Assembly: GCF_011752995.1 (NCBI RefSeq)
Contig: NZ_VWWL01000002.1
Coordinates: 372,001-436,000 of the forward strand
Direction of reading: 5' to 3'
From: Burkholderia sp. Ax-1724
GTDB taxonomy: Bacteria; Pseudomonadota; Gammaproteobacteria; Burkholderiales; Burkholderiaceae
DNA: 64,000 nucleotides
Shown here: positions 53,379 to 62,407 of the stretch, one piece after another
Position numbering within the stretch: position 1 is the stretch's first letter
How the letters are laid out: the number at the start of each line of letters is the position of its first letter
The notes under the pieces: model-generated
What the model saw: the letters and a program-made list of their open reading frames with translations, nothing else
Database searches by the model: none
Told to the model about the DNA's origin: nothing
Translations under genes and position numbers: made by a program

Positions 53379-54581
53379 ATGATGAGTTCCAACCGAGGTG
53401 TCGTTTATGTTGAGCCGGGGAAAGTGGAGGTGGCCAATATCGATTTCCCGAAGCTCGTTGATCCTGCCGGGCGCAAGGCGAACCATGGCGTAATCCTGCG
53501 CGTTGTGTCCACGAACATCTGTGGTTCCGATCAGCATATGGTGCGCGGACGAACTACTGCTCCGCGCGGGTTGGTGCTAGGACATGAGATCACCGGCGAG
53601 GTAATTGAACTTGGGTCCGACGTTACGACACTTTCTCTCGGTGACCTCGTCTCTGTTCCGTTCAATGTCGCATGTGGGCGTTGTCCAATGTGTAAGGGGC
53701 AAAACACCGGGGTCTGCCTCAGCGTGAATCCTGGCCGCCCAGGCGGTGCATATGGGTATGTAGACATGGGAGGGTGGATTGGTGGGCAGGCCGAATATGT
53801 CATGGTGCCGTATGCTGATTTCAATCTCCTCAAATTTCCGGATCGGGACGCTGCGCTTGCCAAGATCCGGGACCTGACGTGTCTGTCCGACATTCTGCCT
53901 ACGGGGTATCACGGCGCGGTGACAGCCGGTGTGAAACCGGGGGCAACGGTGTATATCGCTGGTGCCGGTCCGGTCGGGCTTGCCGCTGCGGCGTCTGCTC
54001 GCCTGTTGGGGGCTGCTGCTGTCATCGTGGGTGATGTGAACAAGGACCGGCTTGCTCACGCACACAAGGTTGGCTTTGAAGTTGTCGATCTGTCTCAGGA
54101 TGCGACCTTGCTTGAACAGGTCGAAGAGATCCTTGGTGTGCCCGAAGTCGATTGCGCCATCGATTGCGTTGGTTTTGAAGCGCGGGGGCACGGGCACAAT
54201 GGCTCACAACAGGAAGCGCCAGCCACAGTGTTGAATGCGCTGATGGATGTTACCTCGGTGGCAGGCAGTATCGGCATTCCTGGCTTGTACGTGACTGACG
54301 ACCCAGGTGCAGTGGACGAAGCTGCTAGACGCGGCAGCCTGTCCGTCAGGTTTGGGCTTGGTTGGGCGAAGTCGCACAGTTTCTTTACCGGCCAGACTCC
54401 TGTCATGAAATACAACCGCAATCTCATGCAAGCAATTCTCTGGGATCGGATCAACATCGCGGACGTTGTGAACGTTCAGGTGATCTCGCTCGACGACGCT
54501 CCGACCGGCTACGCACAATTCGATTCCGGTGTTCCCCGCAAGTTTGTCATTGATCCTCACGGAGTGCTGGCGGCAGCGTAA
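53379..54581 (+). CDS. fdhA: Glutathione-independent, zinc-dependent formaldehyde dehydrogenase
   Basis: A 400-residue zinc alcohol dehydrogenase of the formaldehyde-dismutase/FdhA type, oxidising formaldehyde to formate with tightly bound NAD+. Catalytic zinc: Cys in NICGSDQHMVRG (about residue 47) and HE in GLVLGHEITGEVIELGSDV. Structural zinc: four cysteines in CGRCPMCKGQNTGVC (about 98-112). Cofactor loop YIAGAGPVGLAAAASARLLG. The long central insertion with GGWIGGQAEYVMVPYADFNL and KIRDLTCLSDILPTGYHGAV is diagnostic. In this operon it would detoxify the formaldehyde released when the VanA-like enzymes remove methyl groups. Confidence 0.95.
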   Translation: MMSSNRGVVYVEPGKVEVANIDFPKLVDPAGRKANHGVILRVVSTNICGSDQHMVRGRTTAPRGLVLGHEITGEVIELGSDVTTLSLGDLVSVPFNVACGRCPMCKGQNTGVCLSVNPGRPGGAYGYVDMGGWIGGQAEYVMVPYADFNLLKFPDRDAALAKIRDLTCLSDILPTGYHGAVTAGVKPGATVYIAGAGPVGLAAAASARLLGAAAVIVGDVNKDRLAHAHKVGFEVVDLSQDATLLEQVEEILGVPEVDCAIDCVGFEARGHGHNGSQQEAPATVLNALMDVTSVAGSIGIPGLYVTDDPGAVDEAARRGSLSVRFGLGWAKSHSFFTGQTPVMKYNRNLMQAILWDRINIADVVNVQVISLDDAPTGYAQFDSGVPRKFVIDPHGVLAAA

Positions 54582-54661
54582 AGACGTGGAAACACGCCAA
54601 TCGCTCAGTACATCGCAACGCGTTTACGAACGCGATCGACACAGGGTAGAAGGGTAGCAGG

Positions 54662-55609
54662 ATGTTTAAAGTCAAGGTCATCAAGAAGCAGCGTGCGGCC
54701 GAGGGTATCTGCCGGTTCGAACTGGAGCGCGTGGATGGCGCTCCATTACCGCCGTTCACAGCTGGCGCACACATCGACGTGTTTATCCGTCCGGGTCTCG
54801 TTCGTCAATATTCGCTATGCAACGCTCCCCGAGAGCGTCACCAGTATGTGATCGCTGTTCTTCAGGATCCACAGTCCCGAGGTGGTTCAGTCGCGATGCA
54901 CACGATCGATGAGGGAGATATCGTTGAGATCAGCGAGCCCCGCAACCATTTTTCTCTGGTCGATGGGGCCACACGCTCGGTGCTTGTCGCAGGGGGCATC
55001 GGAATTACACCTATCTTGAGCATGGTGTATCAGCTCCACGAAGATGACGCATCATTTGAACTCCACTACTGTGCGCGAGATACAGCTCGGATGGCACTAC
55101 GTGACGATTTGGAAGCGCTCGGGCTTGCAGATCGCGCGCACCTTTATCTCGACGCGGAGGGAACCCGCATCAATTTCGAGCAAGTTCTCGGTCAGCCGGA
55201 GCAGGGTGCACATCTCTACGTCTGCGGCCCCTCCGGTTTCATCGCCGCGGTCCTTGATGCAGCGAAAACGTTCGGCTGGAACGCCAACAACGTGCACCGG
55301 GAACACTTTGGCCTACCGCAAACAGGTACCGATACAGGTGGCAGTCCCTTTACCGTTAGGCTGGCCAGATCTGGTGCGAGCGTGACAGTAATGCCAGAGG
55401 AATCCATTGTGAAGGCATTGGCCCGAATCGGTGTGGAGATTCCAGTCTCGTGCGAACAGGGTGTGTGCGGAACATGCCTGACCAGAGTGTTGGACGGTAT
55501 CCCGGAACATCGGGACGCGTACCTGATGGAAAACGAAAAGGCAGTGAATGATCAGATCTTACCCTGCTGCTCAAGAGCGGTATCCGATGTTTTGGTGCTT
55601 GACATATAG
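54662..55609 (+). CDS. VanB-like (PDR/phthalate dioxygenase reductase-type) oxidoreductase
   Basis: A 315-residue one-component reductase. The N-terminal flavin domain has RPGLVRQYSLCNAPRERHQY (FMN motif RxYSL), the NAD domain LVAGGIGITPILSMVYQLHE and YVCGPSGFIAAVLDAA, and the C-terminal plant-type ferredoxin domain has CEQGVCGTC (about residues 262-270) and the distant Cys in ILPCCSRAVSD. It transfers electrons from NADH to the Rieske oxygenases. Only one reductase is present for two oxygenase alpha subunits (52207 and 58155), so it is probably shared. A ribosome-binding site (TAGCAGG) precedes the ATG. Confidence 0.95.
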   Translation: MFKVKVIKKQRAAEGICRFELERVDGAPLPPFTAGAHIDVFIRPGLVRQYSLCNAPRERHQYVIAVLQDPQSRGGSVAMHTIDEGDIVEISEPRNHFSLVDGATRSVLVAGGIGITPILSMVYQLHEDDASFELHYCARDTARMALRDDLEALGLADRAHLYLDAEGTRINFEQVLGQPEQGAHLYVCGPSGFIAAVLDAAKTFGWNANNVHREHFGLPQTGTDTGGSPFTVRLARSGASVTVMPEESIVKALARIGVEIPVSCEQGVCGTCLTRVLDGIPEHRDAYLMENEKAVNDQILPCCSRAVSDVLVLDI

Positions 55610-55654
55610 CGGATTTTTTTGCGTAGGGAATTCGATAAAGAAAAGGAGACGGTA

Positions 55655-57034
55655 GTGAGCCTCGCAGAGGAAACAATAGATGTACAGCGGTTCGTGGATG
55701 AGCGACGGATTGGATTCCGGCAAATCCGATTGTTTTGTCTTTGCCTGCTGATCCTGATTCTCGATGGCTACGATACTGTCGTCGTCGGTTACGTGGCACC
55801 ACAACTTCGAGCCCACTGGGGAGTACAGCCCGCGCAGCTTGGCCCGCTCTTCGGTGTAGGTCTCCTGGGCCTGACTGTAGGTTCATTCGTCTTCGGCCCG
55901 ATTGCAGATCGCGTCGGGCGGCGCGTGACGCTTATCTGGTCCGTCATCCTGTTCGGCGTGGCGTCGTTTGCATCTGCGTTTGCCCCTTCGCTGATCGCAT
56001 TGATAGCGTTGCGTTTCGTGACTGGTCTTGGGTTGGGCGGTGCCATGCCGAACGCCTATACGCTGGCAGTGGAGTACAGCCCAACGCGATTGCGTGCCAG
56101 TCTGGTTGCACCGATCGGCTGTGGACTAGCAGTCGGTGGTGCCGTAGCAGGTCTGTTTGCGGCGCAGGCGATTCAGGCTTACGGGTGGCCTTCGATGTTT
56201 GTGGTGGGAGGTATGCTTCCGCTCATACTGGCACCAGTGCTGGTTCGTTGGCTACCGGAATCGGTGCGATATCAGATCGCGCGAGGCACTCCAGACGTAG
56301 AGGTTCGCCAAACGATGTCTGCCGTTTTTCCGGATGTGTCGCTTCAGGGTGTGCGGCTCGTTTGCACAGAGCACGCTCCTAAGGGATTTCCGGTCACGCA
56401 ACTATTTCGCGGAGGTTTAGTAAGCGGGACGTTGTTACTGTGGATCACCGCATTTGGTGCGCTACTTGTCGTCTATTTTCTGAGTAGCTGGCTGCCTGTC
56501 CTGATTCATGAATCTGGCGCATCGCTCAGCACGGCTGCCACGATGACTTCCTGCTATCTGTTCGGTAATACGTTTGGGGCCATTTTGCTGGGCTTGTTAA
56601 TGGATCGTTGCAACCCGCAGCTCGTGCTGTGTGCAGCGTTTATAGCTGCGTGCGCGGCACTCGTATCTTTCGGCAATATGATTGGCGCGCCGATCCTCGC
56701 CTATCTGACGCTGTTTGTGATCGGCGTTGGCACTGGTGGAACGACCACGGGTACGAACATTCTGGCTGCCAGCTTTTATCCGACTGCTAGTCGGGCAACG
56801 GGCGTAAGTTGGACCTTGGCTTTTGGCCGCATCGGCTCCATTGTTGGAGCAACTGCTACCGGGCTGCTGGTGGCCGCGAAATGGTCGATCTCACAGATCT
56901 TTGTGGCCGCAGCTTTTCCGTTGGTGTTGGCGGCGATCGCTGTCGCTCTGCTTGGCTGGGTTCGTCGAGCAAAAGGCAATCCAACGGGCAATCAACCGAC
57001 TTCGGAGCGCGTAGTTGCCGCTGACGGCCATTAA
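55655..57034 (+). CDS. MFS transporter, aromatic acid:H+ symporter (AAHS) type
   Basis: A 459-residue twelve-segment inner-membrane importer. Diagnostic AAHS motifs: DGYDTVVVGYVAPQLRAHWG (charged DG.D in segment 1), GPIADRVGRR in the first cytoplasmic loop, GAMPNAYTLAVEYSPTRLRA, and the second-half loop LLMDRCNPQL. The start is placed at GTG 55655 after AAGGAG; a longer frame from 55619 would add untypical residues. Homologues import protocatechuate, vanillate, 4-hydroxybenzoate or phthalates. It fits the demethylase/phthalate-type genes around it and indicates that the growth substrate is an aromatic acid taken up by this protein, with the porin at 59481 as outer-membrane entry. Confidence 0.93.
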   Translation: MSLAEETIDVQRFVDERRIGFRQIRLFCLCLLILILDGYDTVVVGYVAPQLRAHWGVQPAQLGPLFGVGLLGLTVGSFVFGPIADRVGRRVTLIWSVILFGVASFASAFAPSLIALIALRFVTGLGLGGAMPNAYTLAVEYSPTRLRASLVAPIGCGLAVGGAVAGLFAAQAIQAYGWPSMFVVGGMLPLILAPVLVRWLPESVRYQIARGTPDVEVRQTMSAVFPDVSLQGVRLVCTEHAPKGFPVTQLFRGGLVSGTLLLWITAFGALLVVYFLSSWLPVLIHESGASLSTAATMTSCYLFGNTFGAILLGLLMDRCNPQLVLCAAFIAACAALVSFGNMIGAPILAYLTLFVIGVGTGGTTTGTNILAASFYPTASRATGVSWTLAFGRIGSIVGATATGLLVAAKWSISQIFVAAAFPLVLAAIAVALLGWVRRAKGNPTGNQPTSERVVAADGH

Positions 57035-57093
57035 GGAAGGCGCGAGGTTGCCTTACGCCACTACTACGTTTTGATAAACAGGTCGAGGAACCA

Positions 57094-58083
57094 ATGACTT
57101 TACCGCTTACGGTCGCCTGCTGGGATTACGATCGCACGAGTGCGCTGTTCGGCTCCACTGTCCGTATTGAAGGTTGTTCGCCGACGTTTTTTAATCTTCC
57201 AGTCGAAGAGACGTTTTTTCGTGCATTGCGCTCGAAGGAATTCGATGTGGCGGAACTTTCGTTGAGCAGTTATACGGTATTGCGTGCCAAAGGTATTTCC
57301 CCGTATGTCGCAATACCTGTATTTATGTCGCGAATGTTTCGCCACTCTGCTATCTATGTTCGTACTGGGGCGGGTATCAAGGAACCCGCCGATCTGAAGG
57401 GACGCAAGGTGGGTGTGCCGGAATATCAGTTGACGGCTCCTGTCTGGGTTAGAGGTATTCTCGAAGACGAATATGGGGTCTCGGCAGCCCACATCCACTG
57501 GTATAGCGGTGGTGTCGAGCAACCAGGCCGTCACGAGAAAGTATCCATTTCGCTACCACCCGGAGTGGAACTCGCGCCTATCCCAACTGACGAGACGCTA
57601 AGCCAGTGGCTGCTCGATGGTCGCATTGATGCATTGGTGGCTCCGCGCGCGCCTCGTCTCTTTGCCGAGGGGCATCCGTCCATCGCCCGACTCTTCCCGG
57701 ACTTCAGGCGGGTAGAACAGGACTATTTCCGTCGAACCGGTATTTTTCCCATCATGCATGTACTCGGTATCCGGAACGAATTGGTCGAACAGTATCCATG
57801 GTTGCCTGCAAGTGTATTCAAAGCATTTCTTCAGGCCAAAAATCATGCGCTTAATGAGCTGTCGGAGGTGGGTGCTCTAAAAGTATCGCTTCCTTGGCTA
57901 GCAAGCGACTACACGGATGCGGTCGCAGCGATGGGGCAGGATTTTTGGCGATACGGTGTCTCCGGAAACGAGGCAACGCTTAATGCCTTCCTTCGTTATC
58001 ACCACCAGCAGGGGTTGTCGCCACGACAGTTGCGAATCGACGAACTTTTTGCGCCGCAAACTCTCGAGCAGGTCTTGATCTGA
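57094..58083 (+). CDS. 4,5-dihydroxyphthalate decarboxylase-like protein
   Basis: A 329-residue protein of the periplasmic-binding-protein-like fold that resembles 4,5-dihydroxyphthalate decarboxylase (Pht5): LTVACWDYDRTSALFGSTVR, VEETFFRALRSKEFDVAELS, SSYTVLRAKG, YVRTGAGIKEPADLKGRKVG and VPEYQLTAPVWVRGILEDEY. It has no signal peptide, so it is cytoplasmic and not a binding protein of an ABC importer; the family's known reaction is removal of a ring carboxylate. Together with Rieske enzymes and an AAHS importer it suggests degradation of a methoxylated or carboxylated benzoate/phthalate. The exact substrate cannot be determined from sequence. Confidence 0.85.
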   Translation: MTLPLTVACWDYDRTSALFGSTVRIEGCSPTFFNLPVEETFFRALRSKEFDVAELSLSSYTVLRAKGISPYVAIPVFMSRMFRHSAIYVRTGAGIKEPADLKGRKVGVPEYQLTAPVWVRGILEDEYGVSAAHIHWYSGGVEQPGRHEKVSISLPPGVELAPIPTDETLSQWLLDGRIDALVAPRAPRLFAEGHPSIARLFPDFRRVEQDYFRRTGIFPIMHVLGIRNELVEQYPWLPASVFKAFLQAKNHALNELSEVGALKVSLPWLASDYTDAVAAMGQDFWRYGVSGNEATLNAFLRYHHQQGLSPRQLRIDELFAPQTLEQVLI

Positions 58084-58154
58084 CTCGCGAATGAGATTCT
58101 TTTAACTCTCGGCATAGCGGTTTGCGCGATGCCAATCGAAAGACAGGTGTAGAG

Positions 58155-59174
58155 ATGTGGATCAAAAATGCATGGTATGTAGCAGCATTCGAGAATGAGC
58201 TGTCCCGAGAATTGGTTGCTCGACAAATTATCGAGCAGAAGCTGGTGTTTTTCCGCACAGAGGCCGGCACTGCCGTTGCGCTCGAAGACCGATGCCCGCA
58301 TCGAGGTATTCCTCTTTCCAAGGGTACGTTGACCGGCGACGCGGTGCGCTGCACATATCATGGTATCCGTATCGCATCGGATGGGAGCTGCGTACATATC
58401 CCCTGTCAGGCTCACATTCCGTCACAGGCGAAGGTTCGTGCTTTTCCGGTCGTGGAGCGCTTCGGGATGGTTTGGGTGTGGATGGGTGATGAGCCAGCGG
58501 ACGTGGAGAAGATCCCGGATTTCCACTGGATGAAGGACGAGGAGTGGGCGGCGTGTAATGGCTATCACCTGGTTAAGGCCAATTACCAGTTCATGAACGA
58601 TAACCTGCTCGATCTCTCTCACGAAGCCTACGTTCACGAACGTACGATTGGCAATGAGGCGGTAGCGGAGGCGCCTGTTACCACGACGTCGACGGACGGT
58701 GAAGTCCGCGTCCATCGGGATATTGAAAATTGCGAGCCGCCTCCGTTCTATAAGCGTGCCACTGGCTTCGAAACTAACATCAACCGCTGGCATACGACTA
58801 TCTTTCGGCCGCCGGGTTTCCATGTGATCGAAAATGGCTCGTACCCCGTGACGGGAACTAAAACGGATGCTCTTGAGCGTCGAGTGATGCACCTTGTCAC
58901 GCCCGAAACGCCAACTACCTCTCATTATTTTTGGGGTGTCGCTCGTCAATACCTGCGCGAAGATAGCGAGCTTACCGAATATATTCGACAGCAGTCGAGT
59001 AATACTTTCGATGAAGACGCGGAAATTCTGGAGATTCAGCAACAAGCAATGCATGGGAACGCCGCCAGCAGCTTTCCGGTTGCACTGAAGACGGACGCAG
59101 GTCCGATCCGCGCCCGGCGGATGATCCAGTCGATAATTGAAGCTGAACAACGCCGCGGGACGGCCGAGGTCTGA
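58155..59174 (+). CDS. VanA-like Rieske non-heme iron oxygenase, alpha subunit 2
   Basis: A 339-residue VanA-type oxygenase: MWIKNAWYVAAFENELSREL at the start (ATG 58155), Rieske ligands DRCPHRG (about residue 46) and RCTYHG (about 65), iron site NDNLLDLSHEAYVHERTIG (about 148-162). It differs considerably from the first alpha subunit (52207), so the pair was probably acquired for two different demethylation or hydroxylation steps and not as a recent duplication. It depends on the reductase at 54662. Last enzyme gene of the operon; a hairpin follows at 59194. Confidence 0.94.
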   Translation: MWIKNAWYVAAFENELSRELVARQIIEQKLVFFRTEAGTAVALEDRCPHRGIPLSKGTLTGDAVRCTYHGIRIASDGSCVHIPCQAHIPSQAKVRAFPVVERFGMVWVWMGDEPADVEKIPDFHWMKDEEWAACNGYHLVKANYQFMNDNLLDLSHEAYVHERTIGNEAVAEAPVTTTSTDGEVRVHRDIENCEPPPFYKRATGFETNINRWHTTIFRPPGFHVIENGSYPVTGTKTDALERRVMHLVTPETPTTSHYFWGVARQYLREDSELTEYIRQQSSNTFDEDAEILEIQQQAMHGNAASSFPVALKTDAGPIRARRMIQSIIEAEQRRGTAEV

Positions 59175-59193
59175 CGAGCGAATCACCAGAAGT

Positions 59194-59214
59194 CCGCCTG
59201 TTCGCATCAGGCGG
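59194..59214 (+). terminator. Hairpin after the Rieske operon, probable terminator
   Basis: CCGCCTG and CAGGCGG form a perfect 7-base stem with a 7-base loop (59201-59207), 19 bases after the stop codon. The downstream T-run is poor, so termination may be partial. Confidence 0.5.
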
Positions 59215-59480
59215 CTTGATTTGAACTCTGCTACTTGGTTTCAAATTGATCGGCTGCGTAGCAGAGGCCGAGCATAGTTGAAGTGCCGGTAAGATTTTTA
59301 ATCTCAGATGCAGAGATATGTGCGAGTTATGGCATGGTCAAAAACTGATCATGACTATTGCATCGAAAAATAATTAAGTAATGCTTAGTATTTTTATTAA
59401 GAAGTGAAGCCGAATACGATGGCGATTTGTGAGTAACCTAAAAAAAGAAAAATCTATTAAAAAGGAGTGGAGGGCGATTT
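59215..59480. other. AT-rich leader of the porin gene
   Basis: Between the hairpin and the porin ATG the sequence becomes AT-rich and carries an AAAAAGGAGTGGAGG ribosome-binding region. It should hold the porin promoter; several possible -10 elements exist and I cannot choose between them. Confidence 0.45.
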
Positions 59481-60578
59481 ATGAAGAATGCAAAATATTG
59501 TGCAAAGATAGGAATGGTATCACTGGCTATGACTGTGCCGTTGGTGGCACATGCTCAAAGTAGCGTTACGCTTTATGGTATTCTTCAGTCAGCGGTTGAT
59601 TTTAATCACTTTTCTGGAACCTCGTCAAAACCATCTTCCAACGGCGTTTTCCTGACGAACGAGAGTTCTTTTGTCGGCTTTAGAGGAACAGAGGATTTGG
59701 GTGGCGGTCTTGCGGCTACATTCAAACTCGAAACTTGGACATCTCTCGCGAACGGGCAGAGTCAGGTTCCCAACGTTTTTTTTGCCACGGAATCTTATGT
59801 TGGATTGGCGAAGAACACCCTTGGCACTCTCCAGTTTGGTCGGCAGTATACGCCGGCGCTCTGGCTCACCTACGCAGCAGATCCATTCGGTCGCGCGCAA
59901 AACGGTGCAATCTATAATCTGACGCAACAGATTCCGCCGCGCAACCCGATCCGGGGTTTTATTCCGACCCAAAATAACGCTATCCAGTACATTTCCCCGG
60001 TGCTGCTCGGGGGGCTTACGATACGGCTTATGTATGCGCCGAGTGGAAGTGCGAGTGCTCCGACCAATCTTGGAGAAATGACCTCGGCCAGCTTTGACTA
60101 TCGGCATGGGCCGCTGTTCGTGGGAGGTAGTTACGAGAATGCAAGAGTTGCGGGTAGTGTGGCGAGTACAACTTTGGCGACCCTATCCAACACAACGTAC
60201 ACGATGGGAGCGTCCTATGACTTCAATATCGTGAAGCTCTTTGGCTACTTCCTGCAAAACAGGCTACAGACGCAAAATACGCTCGACGCGTACATGGTGG
60301 GCGTAACGATTCCGATCGGACTTTCAGTAATTAAATCGTCCTATGAATGGCGGACCATAGCACATACCGAATCGTCAGGGGCATCGGTATTAGCGGTAGG
60401 TTATTACTACCCTCTTTCGAAGAGAACGGTGCTCTTTGCGTCATACGCGCATATGCATAACAGCGCCGGCACAGCGTTCGGGCTGTGGCCTAGCGAAACT
60501 GCATATAACAGTCAAGGGCTTCCAGCAAACGGTATGGCTATCACCAGCGTCGAATTGGGGATTCAGCACCGCTTTTAG
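59481..60578 (+). CDS. Gram-negative general porin (Burkholderia type)
   Basis: A 365-residue outer-membrane porin. Signal peptide MKNAKYCAKIGMVSLAMTVP with cleavage after AHA, then QSSVTLYGILQSAVDFNHFS, the classic start of betaproteobacterial trimeric porins, the strand pair SSFVGFRGTEDLGGGLAATF, KLETWTS and the PEFIG-like loop; the C-terminus ends in aromatic Phe (GIQHRF), as required for outer-membrane insertion. Beta-strand alternation is visible throughout. Placed at the end of the aromatic operon, it probably serves substrate entry. The left end of an IS3 element begins about 20 bases after its stop. Confidence 0.95.
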   Translation: MKNAKYCAKIGMVSLAMTVPLVAHAQSSVTLYGILQSAVDFNHFSGTSSKPSSNGVFLTNESSFVGFRGTEDLGGGLAATFKLETWTSLANGQSQVPNVFFATESYVGLAKNTLGTLQFGRQYTPALWLTYAADPFGRAQNGAIYNLTQQIPPRNPIRGFIPTQNNAIQYISPVLLGGLTIRLMYAPSGSASAPTNLGEMTSASFDYRHGPLFVGGSYENARVAGSVASTTLATLSNTTYTMGASYDFNIVKLFGYFLQNRLQTQNTLDAYMVGVTIPIGLSVIKSSYEWRTIAHTESSGASVLAVGYYYPLSKRTVLFASYAHMHNSAGTAFGLWPSETAYNSQGLPANGMAITSVELGIQHRF

Positions 60579-60597
60579 CACGAGCTTTCAGCTTGCT

Positions 60598-60624
60598 TGG
60601 AACGGCCCCCTGAATCACCGGACA
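60598..60624 (+). repeat. Left inverted repeat of the IS3-family element
   Basis: Matches the complement of 63258-63283 with one single-base insertion and several substitutions; ends in CCGGACA. Confidence 0.75.
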
Positions 60625-60672
60625 TGGTCTCCCCCTTAAAATAGCGGGTAGGCATACGACTGTGTTAATGGG

Positions 60673-60684
60673 ATGGTCGCCCCC
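60673..60684 (+). repeat. Left subterminal inverted repeat of the IS110 element
   Basis: ATGGTCGCCCCC, exact reverse complement of 62001-62012. Confidence 0.85.
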
Positions 60685-60734
60685 GCCTCCCCGGCAAGAG
60701 TACGCTATGGAGGCAATCACCAAGGGGAACCATC

Positions 60735-61763
60735 ATGGAAGAAGTAACGCTTGTCGGAATCGATCTTGGTAAGCATTCATTCCATCTGCATGCCCAAGAC
60801 CGAAAGGGCAAAGAGATCTTTCGCCGGAAGGTAACACGCCGACAACTCGTTGAGCTGTTCGTGAACTTTCCTGCGTGCACGATTGCTATGGAGGCGTGCG
60901 CCGGCGCGCATTTCATGGCTCGCACGTTGGCTGGTTTCGGCCATCAAGTCCGGCTGATTGCGCCACACCTCGTTCGGCCATTCGTCAAAAGCAATAAAAA
61001 CGATTTCGCCGATGCCGAGGCGATCTGCGAAGCTGCCTCGCGCCCGTCCATGCGATTCGTTACACCTCGAACCGAACCTCAGCAGACACTTTCGGCACTC
61101 CATCGAGTTCGAGAATCATTCGTGCGTGAGCGCGTATGCACTGGAAACCAGGTTCACGGAATTCTCCTGGAATTCGGTATCAGTCTGCCGGTAGGCTGCA
61201 CCGTGCTGAAGCGACTGCCAGCAATCATCGCGCAATACTCACTTCCTCCCCGCCTCGTGGTGCTGCTTGAACGGCTTCACGCCCACTACAAGTATCTCGA
61301 CGAACAGATTGCGGAACTCGACAAGGATCTGGTTTGCCAGTTGGGCGAAGATGATCTCGGGCAGCGGCTTTTGACCATCCCCGGTGTCGGCCCAATCACT
61401 GCAAGCGTGCTATCAAGCGAGGTCGGAGACGGGAAACAGTACCGGAGCAGTCGAGACTTCGCTGCTTCAATTGGCCTTGTTCCGCGTCAGCACAGTACAG
61501 GTGGAAAGGCGAATCTGCTCGGCATTAGCAAGCGAGGGGACAAGAACATCAGGCGCTTGCTCGTACAGTGTGCCCGTTCTTATATGCGCGACGTCGCAAG
61601 GAGGGCTGGCCCTCTGGCGGATTGGGTACGCACGCTACTCGCTCGACGACACTCGAGCGTTGTGGCCTGTGCGCTGGCCAACAAGCTGGCGAGGATCGCA
61701 TGGGCGATAGCTGCACGACACACGGTTTTCGAAACGGCTGGATACCAATTACAGAAGGGTTGA
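60735..61763 (+). CDS. IS110-family transposase (DEDD recombinase)
   Basis: A 342-residue RNA-guided-type DEDD recombinase. The N-terminal RuvC-like domain has the Asp in VGIDLGKHSFHLHAQD (about residue 10), the Glu in IAMEACAGAHFMARTL and the Asp pair in KSNKNDFADAEAICEA (about 93-100). A coiled-coil linker follows. The C-terminal Tnp domain has LLTIPGVGPITASVLSSEVG and FAASIGLVPRQHSTGGKANL with the catalytic Ser (about residue 258). All residues appear intact, so it may be active. An AGGGG site precedes the ATG. Confidence 0.95.
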   Translation: MEEVTLVGIDLGKHSFHLHAQDRKGKEIFRRKVTRRQLVELFVNFPACTIAMEACAGAHFMARTLAGFGHQVRLIAPHLVRPFVKSNKNDFADAEAICEAASRPSMRFVTPRTEPQQTLSALHRVRESFVRERVCTGNQVHGILLEFGISLPVGCTVLKRLPAIIAQYSLPPRLVVLLERLHAHYKYLDEQIAELDKDLVCQLGEDDLGQRLLTIPGVGPITASVLSSEVGDGKQYRSSRDFAASIGLVPRQHSTGGKANLLGISKRGDKNIRRLLVQCARSYMRDVARRAGPLADWVRTLLARRHSSVVACALANKLARIAWAIAARHTVFETAGYQLQKG

Positions 61764-62000
61764 ACAAACTCAATAGCGTTTTACCAACCATCTGGTTTTG
61801 CGATCGCTGGAAATTGATGACGTGAACGGCATACCGGCCTGAACGAACAACCCGATAGTCACGAAGGCTCCAAAAGCCGATGTGTTTTTTAGGATCGTCA
61901 GGCGCGACTCTCATCGTGGCGCTGAGGAAAAAACCTCAACGAAGACGCCGAATAGATTTGAGCAAGCCCGAAACATCGTTGAACCCAGCATTGCAAAAAT
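61764..62000 (+). ncRNA. Candidate bridge RNA region of the IS110 element
   Basis: In the IS110 family a structured non-coding RNA encoded in the element's non-coding end guides the recombinase to donor and target DNA; in IS1111-group members that end is downstream of the gene. This 237-base region is non-coding, bounded by the right subterminal repeat, and contains short self-complementary segments, such as GGCGC/GCGCC-like blocks near 61899-61955. I did not fold it, and no exact RNA ends can be given. Confidence 0.4.
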
Positions 62001-62012
62001 GGGGGCGACCAT
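62001..62012 (-). repeat. Right subterminal inverted repeat of the IS110 element
   Basis: GGGGGCGACCAT on the plus strand, exact complement of the left copy. Confidence 0.85.
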
Positions 62013-62041
62013 AGATTCTGACTAACAACAAACAGGAAGTG

Positions 62042-62407
62042 ATGGAAGTGTTGACGGGGCCGGAGCGCCAGCGGAGATGGTCAGCCGATGAAAAGCTGGC
62101 GATGGTGAGAGAGAGTTTCGAGCCGGGCAAGTCGGTCTCGATGGTTGCACGCCAGCATGGCGTCAATCCGAATCAGCTGTTTCACTGGCGCAAGCTGTAT
62201 CAGGACGGCAGTTTGTCAGCAGTTAGCGCCGGCGAGGAAGTGGTGCCCGCTTCCGGGTTGAGCGATGCACTGAAGCAAATCAGGGAACTGCAGCGCTTGC
62301 TGGGAAAGAAAACCATGGAGAACGAGATTCTTCGTGAGGCGGTGGAGGTGGCGAAGTCGCGAAAATGGATTGCGCGCTCGCCCTCATTGCCGGGGGACGA
62401 GCAGTGA
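62042..62407 (+). CDS. IS3-family transposase OrfA
   Basis: A 121-residue HTH_Tnp_1 protein: [20 protein letters not shown], then [20 protein letters not shown] (recognition helix), and a C-terminal leucine zipper ([27 protein letters not shown]) used to dimerise with OrfAB. The ATG at 62042 follows an ACAGGAAG site; a GTG directly before it is an alternative. Its end overlaps orfB by 43 bases in the -1 frame. A short A run (GCGAAAATGG near 62358-62367) is a possible slippage point. Confidence 0.9.
   Translation: MEVLTGPERQRRWSADEKLAMVRESFEPGKSVSMVARQHGVNPNQLFHWRKLYQDGSLSAVSAGEEVVPASGLSDALKQIRELQRLLGKKTMENEILREAVEVAKSRKWIARSPSLPGDEQ

Larger units (their letters stand above)
60666..62016 (+). 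mobile_element. IS110-family (IS1111-group-like) element, nested in the IS3 element
   Basis: A DEDD transposase gene flanked by a perfect 12-base subterminal inverted repeat: ATGGTCGCCCCC at 60673-60684 and its complement at 62001-62012. Subterminal repeats are characteristic of the IS1111 group, while plain IS110 members lack them. Exact ends are estimated to lie a few bases outside. About 240 non-coding bases follow the transposase gene inside the element. Confidence 0.8.

Noticed and set aside
57094..58083. Reading the Pht5-like protein as an ABC-transporter substrate-binding protein
   Set aside because: No signal peptide or lipobox and no permease or ATPase genes nearby; the N-terminal pattern fits dihydroxyphthalate decarboxylase better.
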